Source: Shewanella sp. (GTDB taxonomy: Bacteria > Pseudomonadota > Gammaproteobacteria > Enterobacterales > Shewanellaceae). From it: a stretch of DNA of 15,644 bases. Numbering within the stretch: the first letter of the stretch is position 1; the number at the start of each line of letters is the position of its first letter. The stretch covers positions 1 through 15,644 of the forward strand of contig SDWK01000423.1 in assembly GCA_004195335.1 (NCBI GenBank), written 5' to 3'. A model generated the notes under the pieces. That model did no database searches and had not been told where the DNA came from. It saw only the letters and a program-made list of their open reading frames with translations. Below, piece after piece: positions 1 through 10,489 of the stretch. The position numbers and the translations under genes were made by a program.

Positions 1-29
1 AGTTATTCTCGGCTCTGGCATCCTGCTTC

Positions 30-245
30 GCCCTACCTCTTGCATCCATGCAGTCGTAATTCAATATTTATTCTTATAAATAAAGGATGCAGAAACATGT
101 TGCTTCTCGCCTTGCCCTTCGGGAGTTCCCGTAGAATATCTGCACTGCGTTAGTGATATCAACAAGGGAATAACCATTCTCTCAATCAATGCCTTGTTCA
201 GCTATCCTACGGGAGCTCTGAAACGAGCATCTTGAGGTAGCTTGG
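30..245. repeat. Non-coding element with nested inverted repeats, probable interspersed repeat
   Basis: No convincing gene lies here, but the segment is full of inverted repeats. An outer pair is CTACCTC (33-39) with GAGGTAG (234-240). A left hairpin pairs TGCATCC (41-47) with GGATGCA (85-91) and encloses TTTATT/AATAAA (67-72/79-84). A right stem pairs 124-140 with 201-217 (14 of 17 positions complementary), with AACAAGG/CCTTGTT (161-167/192-198) and CATT/AATG (175-178/188-191) nested inside. CGGGAGTTCCCG (120-131) is itself a palindrome. I recall similar strings (such as the encoded IAEQGID) in spurious ORFs of several Shewanella genomes, which suggests a dispersed repeat; that is memory, not a search. 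Outer boundaries and target duplications cannot be set because the element starts near the window edge. Confidence 0.55.
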
Positions 246-344
246 GTATCTATTACCTTTCCAACTCTGTTTTCATCTTCCTTGCTCAATGTTGTAAAAA
301 TGTGTAACGATTGTGTCAGTGGCCTTTCGATTTGTGTTTGTGCG

Positions 345-378
345 TGGCTATTTATGCACATACTGTGAATACTTAGCT
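345..378 (+). promoter_or_regulatory. Possible tandem ARG box (ArgR operator)
   Basis: TGGCT-ATTT-ATGCA (345-358) resembles the ArgR box TGAAT-N4-ATTCA. After exactly 7 nt a perfect half site TGAAT (366-370) follows, which is the half-site spacing expected between tandem ARG boxes. The distal half of the second box is poor (AGCTT). ArgR control of argD is established in enterobacteria; its use here is inferred. Confidence 0.4.
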
Positions 379-404
379 TAATTCGTCTCAAATAACTTTT
401 TTTA

Positions 405-418
405 TGACTATTTATGCT
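405..418 (+). promoter_or_regulatory. Possible second ARG box
   Basis: TGACT-ATTT-ATGCT matches the TGAAT-N4-ATTCA layout at 7 of 10 half-site positions. It sits 60 bp after the first candidate and about 25 bp upstream of the TATAAT at 443-448, so ArgR bound here could block polymerase. A related ATGCA with the same register occurs at 467-471. Confidence 0.35.
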
Positions 419-510
419 CAAAACCCCCGCCATAAACGCTTGTATAATTCTTAAACTCAACTCTTTATGCATTAAATGTGCACTCATGCCCGCACATGAG
501 TGTAAGAAAC

Positions 511-526
511 TGGTATTTTGATCACA
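511..526 (+). promoter_or_regulatory. CRP-like half site upstream of argD
   Basis: TGGTA-TTTTGA-TCACA has a perfect right half (TCACA followed by TTTT) and a degenerate left half (3 of 5 against TGTGA). CRP is a major regulator of respiration and catabolism in Shewanella, so a site near an arginine gene is plausible. No nearby -10/-35 pair supports it strongly. Confidence 0.3.
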
Positions 527-641
527 TTTTGGTTATTAATGTCTTTAAATAATCTAAACAATCACCGCCATCAAGAGATACGATAATGATAAAAGGCGGG
601 GAGTAGTGGCTTTCAGAGCCATTAACAATAATAAAGGATGA

Positions 642-1865
<1,224 letters not shown>

Positions 1866-1875
1866 ATGACATAAG

Positions 1876-1907
1876 GAGTGCTGATTAACATCAAGCACTC
1901 TTTTTTT
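1876..1907 (+). terminator. Rho-independent terminator after argD
   Basis: GAGTGCT (1876-1882) pairs with AGCACTC (1894-1900). An inner GAT/ATC extends the stem, and seven T residues follow (1901-1907). It lies 10 bp after the argD stop and uncouples argD from astA. Confidence 0.9.
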
Positions 1908-2000
1908 GTCGTCGGGAATACTTGAACCTTAACTATGATCTGCTGGTCTTAAAGTGGATAGGGATCGTTAAGCGACGAGTGAAAGTGAGGAGATCCTGAG

Positions 2001-4489
<2,489 letters not shown>

Positions 4490-4519
4490 CTAATAAGTCT
4501 CTTCGTTAGAAAAAAGCTG

Positions 4520-4553
4520 ATGGGAAATATTGTTGTGATATTTCCCATTTTTT
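4520..4553 (+). terminator. Rho-independent terminator after astD
   Basis: An 11-bp perfect stem, ATGGGAAATAT (4520-4530) with ATATTTCCCAT (4538-4548), has loop TGTTGTG and a run of T to 4553. It ends the astA-astD operon 31 bp after the astD stop. Confidence 0.92.
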
Positions 4554-4668
4554 AAGAGGCTCAGCAAAGAGCCAACCTCTACTCTCACTCGAACATATCG
4601 TGACAATAAAAAAGACTTCGCCCGCGCAGCTTACGATTGGCGACACGATGCCGTAAAGGAAGAAATTG

Positions 4669-5466
4669 ATGCACACAGATATTAACAAGCTCTTTGGAGC
4701 TCTTTGGAATGATTATGTTGAAATGGCGCCTTCAGCGGCGAAGGTTCATCAATTATTATCCAAGGGCGAGACCATCATTAACGACCATATTGCCCTGCGG
4801 ACGTTTAATATTGAAAAAGTTAATTTGGCGGTATTGTCCGCCCATTTCGAAGCCTTAGGTTATGTCGATTGCGGCGATTATAATTTTGAAGCTAAGAAGC
4901 TTAAAGCCAAGCATTTTGAACATCCCGATGCAACTCAGCCAAAAGTGTTTATCTCTGAATTGCTTGTAGAAGAGTTTAGTGATGAGCTGCAGACCATTAT
5001 CAAAGGGTTAGTCGCTCAAATCGAAGACTCCGCTACATTGGCCGACAACTTCCTCTACTCTGGTCGTCACTGGGATTTGGATTACAGGACTTATGAAACC
5101 TTACTTGCAGAGAGTGAATACGCAGCTTGGGTAGCCGCATTTGGTTACCGTGCAAATCACTTCACGGTATCAATAAATTACTTACCCGGATACACCAATA
5201 TTTTGGATGTTAATGAGGTCCTTAAGAAAGGGGGCTTTGTCCTTAATGCTGCTGGTGGAGAGGTCAAAGGGTCGAAAGAAGTATTGCTTGAGCAATCTTC
5301 TACGATGGCAGATAAGATAGAAGTCAGCTTTAAAGATGCTCAGAAGGAGATCCCAAGCTGTTTCTATGAGTTTGCCTTACGTTACCCTAATGCTGATGGA
5401 GAGCTCTACACCGGCTTTGTAGCTGCCTCTGCGGATAAGATCTTTGAGAGCACTAATGCAAGTTAA
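4669..5466 (+). CDS. Short-form DUF1338 / HglS-like 2-oxoadipate dioxygenase-decarboxylase family protein
   Basis: I recognise the DUF1338 (HGLS) family. A characterised long member converts 2-oxoadipate to D-2-hydroxyglutarate in bacterial lysine breakdown using one Fe(II). The putative metal ligands are present in conserved contexts: H40 in NDHIALRTF, H164 in ANHFTVSIN and E234 in FYEFALRYP; R44, four residues after the first His, matches the substrate arginine pattern. At 265 residues it is much shorter than the roughly 450-residue characterised enzymes, so it belongs to the compact subgroup, whose substrate I cannot assign. I chose ATG 4669 (AAGGA 8 nt upstream) over the adjacent TTG 4666. 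It follows astD but is separated by a terminator, so it should have its own promoter; a hairpin GGCTC/GAGCC (4558-4562/4569-4573) lies in that gap. Confidence 0.8.
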   Translation: MHTDINKLFGALWNDYVEMAPSAAKVHQLLSKGETIINDHIALRTFNIEKVNLAVLSAHFEALGYVDCGDYNFEAKKLKAKHFEHPDATQPKVFISELLVEEFSDELQTIIKGLVAQIEDSATLADNFLYSGRHWDLDYRTYETLLAESEYAAWVAAFGYRANHFTVSINYLPGYTNILDVNEVLKKGGFVLNAAGGEVKGSKEVLLEQSSTMADKIEVSFKDAQKEIPSCFYEFALRYPNADGELYTGFVAASADKIFESTNAS

Positions 5467-5497
5467 TGCGAGCTAATGATTGCCTTAAATTAGCCAT

Positions 5498-5528
5498 AAA
5501 AAAGGAGCCGTAACGGGCTCCTTTTTTT
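5498..5528. terminator. Bidirectional terminator between the DUF1338 gene and fbp
   Basis: GGAGCC (5504-5509) pairs with GGCTCC (5516-5521). Six A residues precede and seven T residues follow, so it can stop transcripts from both directions. It sits between two convergent genes. Confidence 0.93.
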
Positions 5529-5546
5529 GTAACCTTCGTTTACCGT

Positions 5547-6536
5547 CTACAGCTGCGGCTCTTCGCTGTAATCTAAACCATGATAGCTTAGGCAAGCGTC
5601 GACTTCGTTTGCCGAACCTAAGATCACTGCGACACGCTGGTGGATCTCACTTGGTTGAATATCCATTATGGTTTCATAGCCTGTAGAGGCCTTGCCACCA
5701 GCTTGTTCAACCAAGAATGACATAGGGTTTGCCTCATACATCAATCTTAGTTTGTATGGCTTCTGCGGATTTTTGTTGTCGGTAGGATAAGTGAAGATAC
5801 CGCCACGTGAAAGGACGCGGTGAACATCGCCGACCATGGCCGCTATCCAGCGCATGTTGAAGGCTTTCTCTCTGGGACCGATAGTGCCAAGCAGTAGATC
5901 ACTGATGTAAGTCTGCATCGGTGCTTCCCAGAAACGCTGGTTAGACATATTGATGGCAAACTCACCAGTCTCTTTACTGATGCTCATCGCTTCAGTGGTT
6001 AGCAAGTATTCATTGGTTTCAGGGTTTAAGGTGAACAGTTGTACACCTTGACCTGTCGTTAAGGCTAACATGGTCGATGGGCCATAGAGCACATAACCTG
6101 CAGCGACTTGCTGACGACCCGCTTGTAGGAAGCTAGATTCAGACAGCTCACCTGCAGGGGCTGGCAGCACTGAAAATATGGTACCGACTAACGAATTAAT
6201 ATCGATGTTCGATGAGCCATCAAGCGGATCGAAACAGACCAGATACTCGCCCTTGTCACCGACTTCAACAATGTAATCTTCCTCTTCCGATGCCAGACCG
6301 CGAACGGTGTTATCGCCCTTTAATGCATCTTTGAGCATATCGTTGGTGATAACGTCGAGTTTTTTCTGTGTCTCACCTTGCACATTTTCTTGCTCGGTCG
6401 TACCAAGTACACCGGCAAGCGCGCCGTGGCGTACGGCATGACTGATCTCTTTGGAGGTGTTAGCTAAGGTATGAATAAGTTGAGTCAGAGAGGCATTCAC
6501 CCCTTGTGATGTCAGGTTTTGGGCCAAGGTCTGCAT
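5547..6536 (-). CDS. fbp: Class I fructose-1,6-bisphosphatase
   Basis: This enzyme hydrolyses fructose 1,6-bisphosphate to fructose 6-phosphate, the committed step of gluconeogenesis, which is needed for growth on amino acids or organic acids. The 329-residue product matches the usual class I length (E. coli about 332). The metal-binding and catalytic signature is clear: ASEEED (82-87) followed by [11 protein letters not shown] (102-112). Further C-terminal are [14 protein letters not shown] and GGIFTYPTD, which belong to the sugar-phosphate binding region. AGGA lies 6 nt before the ATG. It is transcribed divergently from the dipeptidyl peptidase and converges with the DUF1338 gene on a shared terminator, so it is probably monocistronic. 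Confidence 0.96.
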   Translation of the reverse strand: MQTLAQNLTSQGVNASLTQLIHTLANTSKEISHAVRHGALAGVLGTTEQENVQGETQKKLDVITNDMLKDALKGDNTVRGLASEEEDYIVEVGDKGEYLVCFDPLDGSSNIDINSLVGTIFSVLPAPAGELSESSFLQAGRQQVAAGYVLYGPSTMLALTTGQGVQLFTLNPETNEYLLTTEAMSISKETGEFAINMSNQRFWEAPMQTYISDLLLGTIGPREKAFNMRWIAAMVGDVHRVLSRGGIFTYPTDNKNPQKPYKLRLMYEANPMSFLVEQAGGKASTGYETIMDIQPSEIHQRVAVILGSANEVDACLSYHGLDYSEEPQL

Positions 6537-6595
6537 GTTATTTCCTATGACAATTTCGAGTTCGAGTTGAGGTCGGTAAACTTTTATTTGTGCGG

Positions 6596-6624
6596 ATCAT
6601 ACCTGAGATCGAACCTTTTTTCAG
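6596..6624 (-). promoter_or_regulatory. Candidate fbp promoter
   Basis: Read on the minus strand, CTGAAA (6619-6624) and TATGAT (6596-6601) are separated by 17 bp. They match the sigma-70 consensus at 4 and 5 of 6 positions. The start of transcription would fall about 55 nt before the fbp ATG. It was judged by eye and other candidates were not excluded. Confidence 0.4.
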
Positions 6625-6705
6625 CGTAGGTTAGGCTCAAATAGGTAGCAAATAACGACAGTTGCTGTTTTATCGGACTTTAGTGCACAATGACGGGCGA
6701 TATTT

Positions 6706-6765
6706 ATGCTCAATTATCACAAATATAATCACAATCCTAAGCATGTGAATTTAATGATTGAGCAT
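6706..6765. promoter_or_regulatory. Inverted repeat ATGCTCAAT / ATTGAGCAT upstream of the dipeptidyl peptidase
   Basis: Nine-base arms at 6706-6714 and 6757-6765 are perfectly complementary across 42 bp, ending 33 bp before the peptidase ATG. A TATAAT (6724-6729) lies between them. The left arm is part of TATTTATGCTCAA, which also occurs at 409-421 upstream of argD. It could be an operator pair or a large-loop RNA hairpin. Confidence 0.4.
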
Positions 6766-6798
6766 TAAAACTAGATAGATTTAGTCCAGGAAATAATA

Positions 6799-9096
6799 AT
6801 GACAAAAAAATGGATAACTTCAGCTCTTATGGCGGTGCCTATGCTTCTTTCTACTCAAGTTAACGCAAGTCAGAATCAGCTATCTCAAGCAGAAGTCAAT
6901 CAGGGCATAGTGACGAGTGAAATGCTGAAAACCATCTCGAATGCGGGTAAGTCTCCTCTGTTAATCGAGCGTATGTATGCCTCTCCGGCATTAACAGGCA
7001 AGAGTCCCAGTGGGCTTAAACTCTCCCCCGATGGCAAACGAGTGACCTATTTAGCCGGACGCAAAGATAATCAGCATTTTTATGATTTATGGCAGATGGA
7101 TATCGAGTCAGGTAAGCAATCACTCTTGCTCGATGCCGACGAGTTAACCATAGGTGAGCTCTCCGATGAGGAGAAGGCGAGACGTGAACGGCAACGCATT
7201 TATGGTCAAGGCATCATGGAGTATTTTTGGTCTGATGATAGTCAGGCAATATTAATTCCTGCATCCGGTGTGCTTTATTATTACTCGTTAAACGATAACA
7301 AGGTGACGCTACTACCGATAGGTGAGGGTTTTGCTACCGATGCTCGCCTTTCACCCAAAGGGAAGTATGTCTCATTCGTGCGGGATCAAAACTTGTTTGT
7401 TTTATCGTTGCAAGATATGAAAGTGACGGCGATGACATCGGATGGTGGCGGCGCGATAAAAAATGCCATGGCCGAGTTCGTGGCACAAGAAGAGATGGAC
7501 CGCATGACCGGTTATTGGTGGTCGCCGGATGAGAGTGCCATTGCCTATACACGGATCGACGAGTCCGATGTTGAACTGGTCACCCGCAATGAAATTTACG
7601 CCGATGGCATCAAGCTGACCGAGCAAAGATACCCTTATGCCGGTAAGAACAACGTAAAAATCTCATTAGGTATTATCAAACTGGCCGATAAAAAAGTCAG
7701 TTGGGTAGAGCTGGGAAAAGAGCAAGATATCTACCTGCCCAGAGTGAAATGGCTACCCGATAGCAAGCGACTCTCATACCAGTGGCAAAGCCGTAACCAA
7801 CAGGTACTCGATCTTCGTCTGGTTAATATAGAGGACAGCAATAAGTCTAAAAATCTGGTCGAAGAGCGCAGTGATGCCTGGGTCAACCTGAACAATGATC
7901 TGCACTTCCTGAAGCTGCAGGAGAGCTTTATTTGGGCCTCCGAGCGTGATGGTTTTAATCATCTTTACCTCATAAGTTTAGATGGTGAAGTGAAGACGCA
8001 GCTGACATCGGGGAATTGGGTTGTCGACGCCGTTGAGTTTGTCGACGAGAAAGCGGGCTGGATCTATTTCACAGGCCGTAAAGATACTGCCGTTGAACAA
8101 CATTTATATCGCGTTGCTCTAACGGGTGGTGAAATTGAAGGTGTCAGTCAGCGCCGCGGTATGCACTCACCGGTGTTCGCTGAGAATGAGGCGGTATATT
8201 TAGATTATTTCAGCTCTCTGGTGCAGCCTCCTCAGGTCAGCTTACACGGTGATAAAGGTCAGCATCTTGCTTGGGTTGAGCAGAACAAGGTCGATTCGAC
8301 TCATCCACTGAGTGAGTATCTGGGATTGTGGCAGGTACCTGAATTCGGGCAGGTCAAAGCCGAAGATGGTCAATCACTTCAGTATCGTCTGTTTAAACCC
8401 ATAAATTTCGACAAAGATAAGAAGTATCCTGTCGTCGTGCGTGTCTATGGCGGTCCTCATGCTCAGTTGGTTGTGAACAGTTGGAGCGAACATGATTATT
8501 TTACGCAGTACCTGCTTCAACAAGGGTTTATGGTATTCCAGCTCGATAATCGTGGTTCGGCTCATCGTGGAACCCGATTTGAACATGTTATCTATAAACA
8601 TTTAGGTGAGGCGGAAGTTAACGATCAAAAAGCCGGTGTGGACCACTTAAGAACGCTGCCCTATGTGGATGGGGATAATATCGCGCTGTATGGACATAGC
8701 TACGGCGGTTATATGGCACTGATGGGGCTATTTAAGGCCCCGGATTACTTTAAGGCGGCAATTTCAGGTGCACCAGTAACCGACTGGGCGCTGTATGACA
8801 CACACTATACCGAGCGCTACCTTGGACATCCCGAAAAAAATCCTAAGGGTTATGAAGCCAGTAGTGTTCTTCCTTATGTGAAGAACTATCAATCGGGGCT
8901 GTTGATGTACCATGGTATGGCGGATGATAATGTGCTTTTTGAGAACAGCACTAAGGTTTACAAGGCGCTGCAGGATGAAGGTAAGTTATTTCAGATGATC
9001 GATTATCCAGGTTCTAAGCACTCGATGCGCGGCGAAAAAGTCAGAACCCACCTGTATCGATCGCTAGCCAATTTTTTGGAAATAGAGTTGAAGTAG
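6799..9096 (+). CDS. Secreted dipeptidyl peptidase IV (S9B prolyl oligopeptidase family)
   Basis: The enzyme removes N-terminal dipeptides, usually X-Pro or X-Ala, from oligopeptides. The 765-residue product begins with a signal peptide (MTKKW, hydrophobic core, cleavage likely after VNAS at 21-24), so it is periplasmic or exported. Residues from about 60 to 500 form the DPPIV beta-propeller. The double glutamate E231-E232 in QEEMDRMTGYWWSPD is the site that holds the substrate N-terminus. The C-terminal alpha/beta hydrolase carries the triad S634 (GHSYGGY), D709 (HGMADDNV) and H741 (GSKHSM), with spacing very like human DPPIV. GHSYGGY replaces the commoner GWSYGGY. AGGAAA precedes the ATG. 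The gene stands alone between a divergent fbp and a convergent arcA, and suits a peptide-using lifestyle. Confidence 0.93.
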   Translation: MTKKWITSALMAVPMLLSTQVNASQNQLSQAEVNQGIVTSEMLKTISNAGKSPLLIERMYASPALTGKSPSGLKLSPDGKRVTYLAGRKDNQHFYDLWQMDIESGKQSLLLDADELTIGELSDEEKARRERQRIYGQGIMEYFWSDDSQAILIPASGVLYYYSLNDNKVTLLPIGEGFATDARLSPKGKYVSFVRDQNLFVLSLQDMKVTAMTSDGGGAIKNAMAEFVAQEEMDRMTGYWWSPDESAIAYTRIDESDVELVTRNEIYADGIKLTEQRYPYAGKNNVKISLGIIKLADKKVSWVELGKEQDIYLPRVKWLPDSKRLSYQWQSRNQQVLDLRLVNIEDSNKSKNLVEERSDAWVNLNNDLHFLKLQESFIWASERDGFNHLYLISLDGEVKTQLTSGNWVVDAVEFVDEKAGWIYFTGRKDTAVEQHLYRVALTGGEIEGVSQRRGMHSPVFAENEAVYLDYFSSLVQPPQVSLHGDKGQHLAWVEQNKVDSTHPLSEYLGLWQVPEFGQVKAEDGQSLQYRLFKPINFDKDKKYPVVVRVYGGPHAQLVVNSWSEHDYFTQYLLQQGFMVFQLDNRGSAHRGTRFEHVIYKHLGEAEVNDQKAGVDHLRTLPYVDGDNIALYGHSYGGYMALMGLFKAPDYFKAAISGAPVTDWALYDTHYTERYLGHPEKNPKGYEASSVLPYVKNYQSGLLMYHGMADDNVLFENSTKVYKALQDEGKLFQMIDYPGSKHSMRGEKVRTHLYRSLANFLEIELK

Positions 9097-9134
9097 AGGG
9101 AGAGCGGAGGTACTAGGTTCGAACCTTCTGTAAT

Positions 9135-9165
9135 AAAAAAGCCAGTCGTTAGACTGGCTTTTTTT
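9135..9165. terminator. Bidirectional terminator between the dipeptidyl peptidase and arcA
   Basis: GCCAGTC (9141-9147) pairs with GACTGGC (9152-9158) around a GTTA loop. Six A residues lie before and seven T residues after, so it works for both convergent genes. Confidence 0.93.
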
Positions 9166-9191
9166 ATTGAATAGCAAGATAAGCGCTAACT

Positions 9192-9911
9192 TTATGCTTC
9201 TTCTAAGTTACCGCAAAAACGATAACCTTCACCGTGAATCGTTGCGATGATTTCTGGCGTATCAGGTAAGCTTTCGAAGTGCTTACGGATACGACGAATA
9301 GTTACATCGACAGTACGGTCATGTGGCTTAAGCTCGCGACCCGTCATCTTCATCAGAAGGTCTGCACGGCTTAGGATCTTGCCAGGATTCTCAACGAAGT
9401 GCAGCATAGCGCGGAATTCGCTACGTGGCAGTTTGTAAGATTCACCTTGTGGGCTAACCAAAGAACGGCTGTTAATTTCAAGGCTCCAACCGTTGAAGCG
9501 ATAGTACTCAACGGCACTCTTCTCTTCTGATTCTGCGCCAGTACTGTTAACGCGAGTCAACAGGTTACGTGCACGGATAGTCAGTTCACGTGGGTTGAAT
9601 GGCTTAGTGATGTAATCATCGGCACCAATTTCCAGACCCAAAATCTTATCAACTTCATTGTCTCGACCTGTTAGGAAGATCAGACCAATATTATTAATCT
9701 CACGAAGTTCACGTGCTAACAAAAGACCGTTTTTACCAGGAAGGTTGATATCCATAACAACTAAATTGATTTTGTTTTCCTGCATGGCTTTATGCATCTC
9801 TGCGCCATCATTGGCCTCAGTTACCACATATCCTTCGGCCTCGAAAATACTTCTTAGCGTGTTTCGGGTAACGGCTTCATCTTCAACGATCAGAATGTGC
9901 GGGTTTTGCAT
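9192..9911 (-). CDS. arcA: Aerobic respiration control response regulator ArcA
   Basis: ArcA is the OmpR-family DNA-binding regulator that reprograms respiration and central metabolism when oxygen falls, after phosphorylation through the Arc phosphorelay. The 239-residue product has a receiver domain with the acidic pair D11-E12, phosphoacceptor D54 ([12 protein letters not shown]), T81 and K103 ([10 protein letters not shown]). A winged-helix effector domain follows with the recognition-helix segment [16 protein letters not shown] and the wing end IHGEGYRF. The sequence is ArcA-like throughout, including the start [12 protein letters not shown]. The Shine-Dalgarno is weak (AGGT about 9 nt upstream). 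No sensor kinase adjoins it; in Shewanella the sensing partners are encoded elsewhere. It faces away from the DUF3293 gene across a long regulatory region. Confidence 0.96.
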   Translation of the reverse strand: MQNPHILIVEDEAVTRNTLRSIFEAEGYVVTEANDGAEMHKAMQENKINLVVMDINLPGKNGLLLARELREINNIGLIFLTGRDNEVDKILGLEIGADDYITKPFNPRELTIRARNLLTRVNSTGAESEEKSAVEYYRFNGWSLEINSRSLVSPQGESYKLPRSEFRAMLHFVENPGKILSRADLLMKMTGRELKPHDRTVDVTIRRIRKHFESLPDTPEIIATIHGEGYRFCGNLEEA

Positions 9912-10304
9912 ATTAATTTACCTAATTTGTTCAAATCTATTCTAACCATGAGCGCATGGTATCTTTACGATAGTGTCGCTCGAATTTGTCATGTTGACTA
10001 TTTACTGCTCTAGTAGGTGCTTTCAAAACTGGCCTGAAACAGCAACACGCTTCCATGATTAGTAAAGTATGCGTATATCAATAAATGGAACGAGAGCTGT
10101 ATCCACTTCGATTAACAATAGCGGAGATTAGTTCCCCTAGAATTAAATTTTTTTGAAGTTTAGATGTGAAGCTCAATTCAGTTCACATTTTATACAGGAA
10201 TCTGGCTAACTCTTTGTTCACTGTCAGATCTATTTGTAACAAAAAGCTTCTTACCTTTTAGTGATGGTAAGCGAATCAACAGAGCCTATTGTACTCGTTT
10301 TAGG

Positions 10305-10334
10305 CATTTGTTAACAAATGAAATGTTAACAAAT
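10305..10334. promoter_or_regulatory. 16-bp palindrome and adjacent GTTAAC repeat
   Basis: CATTTGTTAACAAATG (10305-10320) is a perfect 16-bp palindrome. A second GTTAACAAAT begins 15 bp after the first, inside AAATGTTAACAAAT (10321-10334). Paired GTTAA direct repeats recall ArcA-binding DNA, but the usual ArcA spacing is about 11 bp, so the factor is uncertain. Confidence 0.45.
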
Positions 10335-10345
10335 TTAGCTGTGGA

Positions 10346-10361
10346 TATGATCCAGGTCACA
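10346..10361 (+). promoter_or_regulatory. CRP-like site 1
   Basis: TATGA-TCCAGG-TCACA followed by TTTT matches TGTGA-N6-TCACA at 9 of 10 half-site positions. It lies 65 bp (about six helical turns) upstream of the second site, centre to centre. Confidence 0.55.
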
Positions 10362-10410
10362 TTTTGAAATGTAAGCGGTTGATTTGATTGGAACTGGTGA
10401 TATTTTTTTG

Positions 10411-10426
10411 TGTGATCTGTGTCACG
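10411..10426 (+). promoter_or_regulatory. CRP-like site 2
   Basis: TGTGATCTGTGTCACG matches TGTGA-N6-TCACA at 9 of 10 half-site positions. It nearly abuts the -35 element of the DUF3293 promoter, with its centre about 46 bp before the predicted transcription start. That is close to, but not exactly, the class II activator position. Confidence 0.65.
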
Positions 10427-10430
10427 GTGC

Positions 10431-10458
10431 TTGGAAGATATATTGGATTTGCTATAAT
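10431..10458 (+). promoter_or_regulatory. DUF3293 gene promoter
   Basis: TTGGAA (10431-10436), a 16-bp spacer and a perfect TATAAT (10453-10458) preceded by TGC (extended -10). Predicted transcription start is near 10465, giving a leader of about 25 nt. Confidence 0.65.
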
Positions 10459-10489
10459 ATTTTGAATCAAATTGGGGAATATGATCCAT

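Larger units (their letters stand above)
9912..10489. promoter_or_regulatory. arcA / DUF3293 divergent intergenic region (578 bp)
   Basis: No supported gene lies here. The region carries, from left to right, a hairpin ACCATG-AGCG-CATGGT (9945-9960) in the arcA leader, an inverted repeat ATGTGAA/TTCACAT with 11-bp spacer (10164-10188), a hairpin CTTACC/GGTAAG (10250-10255/10266-10271), a GTTAAC palindrome cluster (10305-10334), two CRP-like sites, and the DUF3293 promoter. I could not identify a convincing arcA promoter. Confidence 0.6.

Noticed and set aside
182..487. 101-residue minus-strand ORF upstream of argD
   Set aside because: It runs through the inverted-repeat element and the operator-like region, has no recognisable domain, and its C-terminal end is the translated repeat.
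9115..9126. AGGTTCGAACCT, resembling a tRNA T-arm, as a tRNA remnant or attachment site
   Set aside because: It is just a 12-bp palindrome; no other tRNA arm, acceptor stem or integrase is near.
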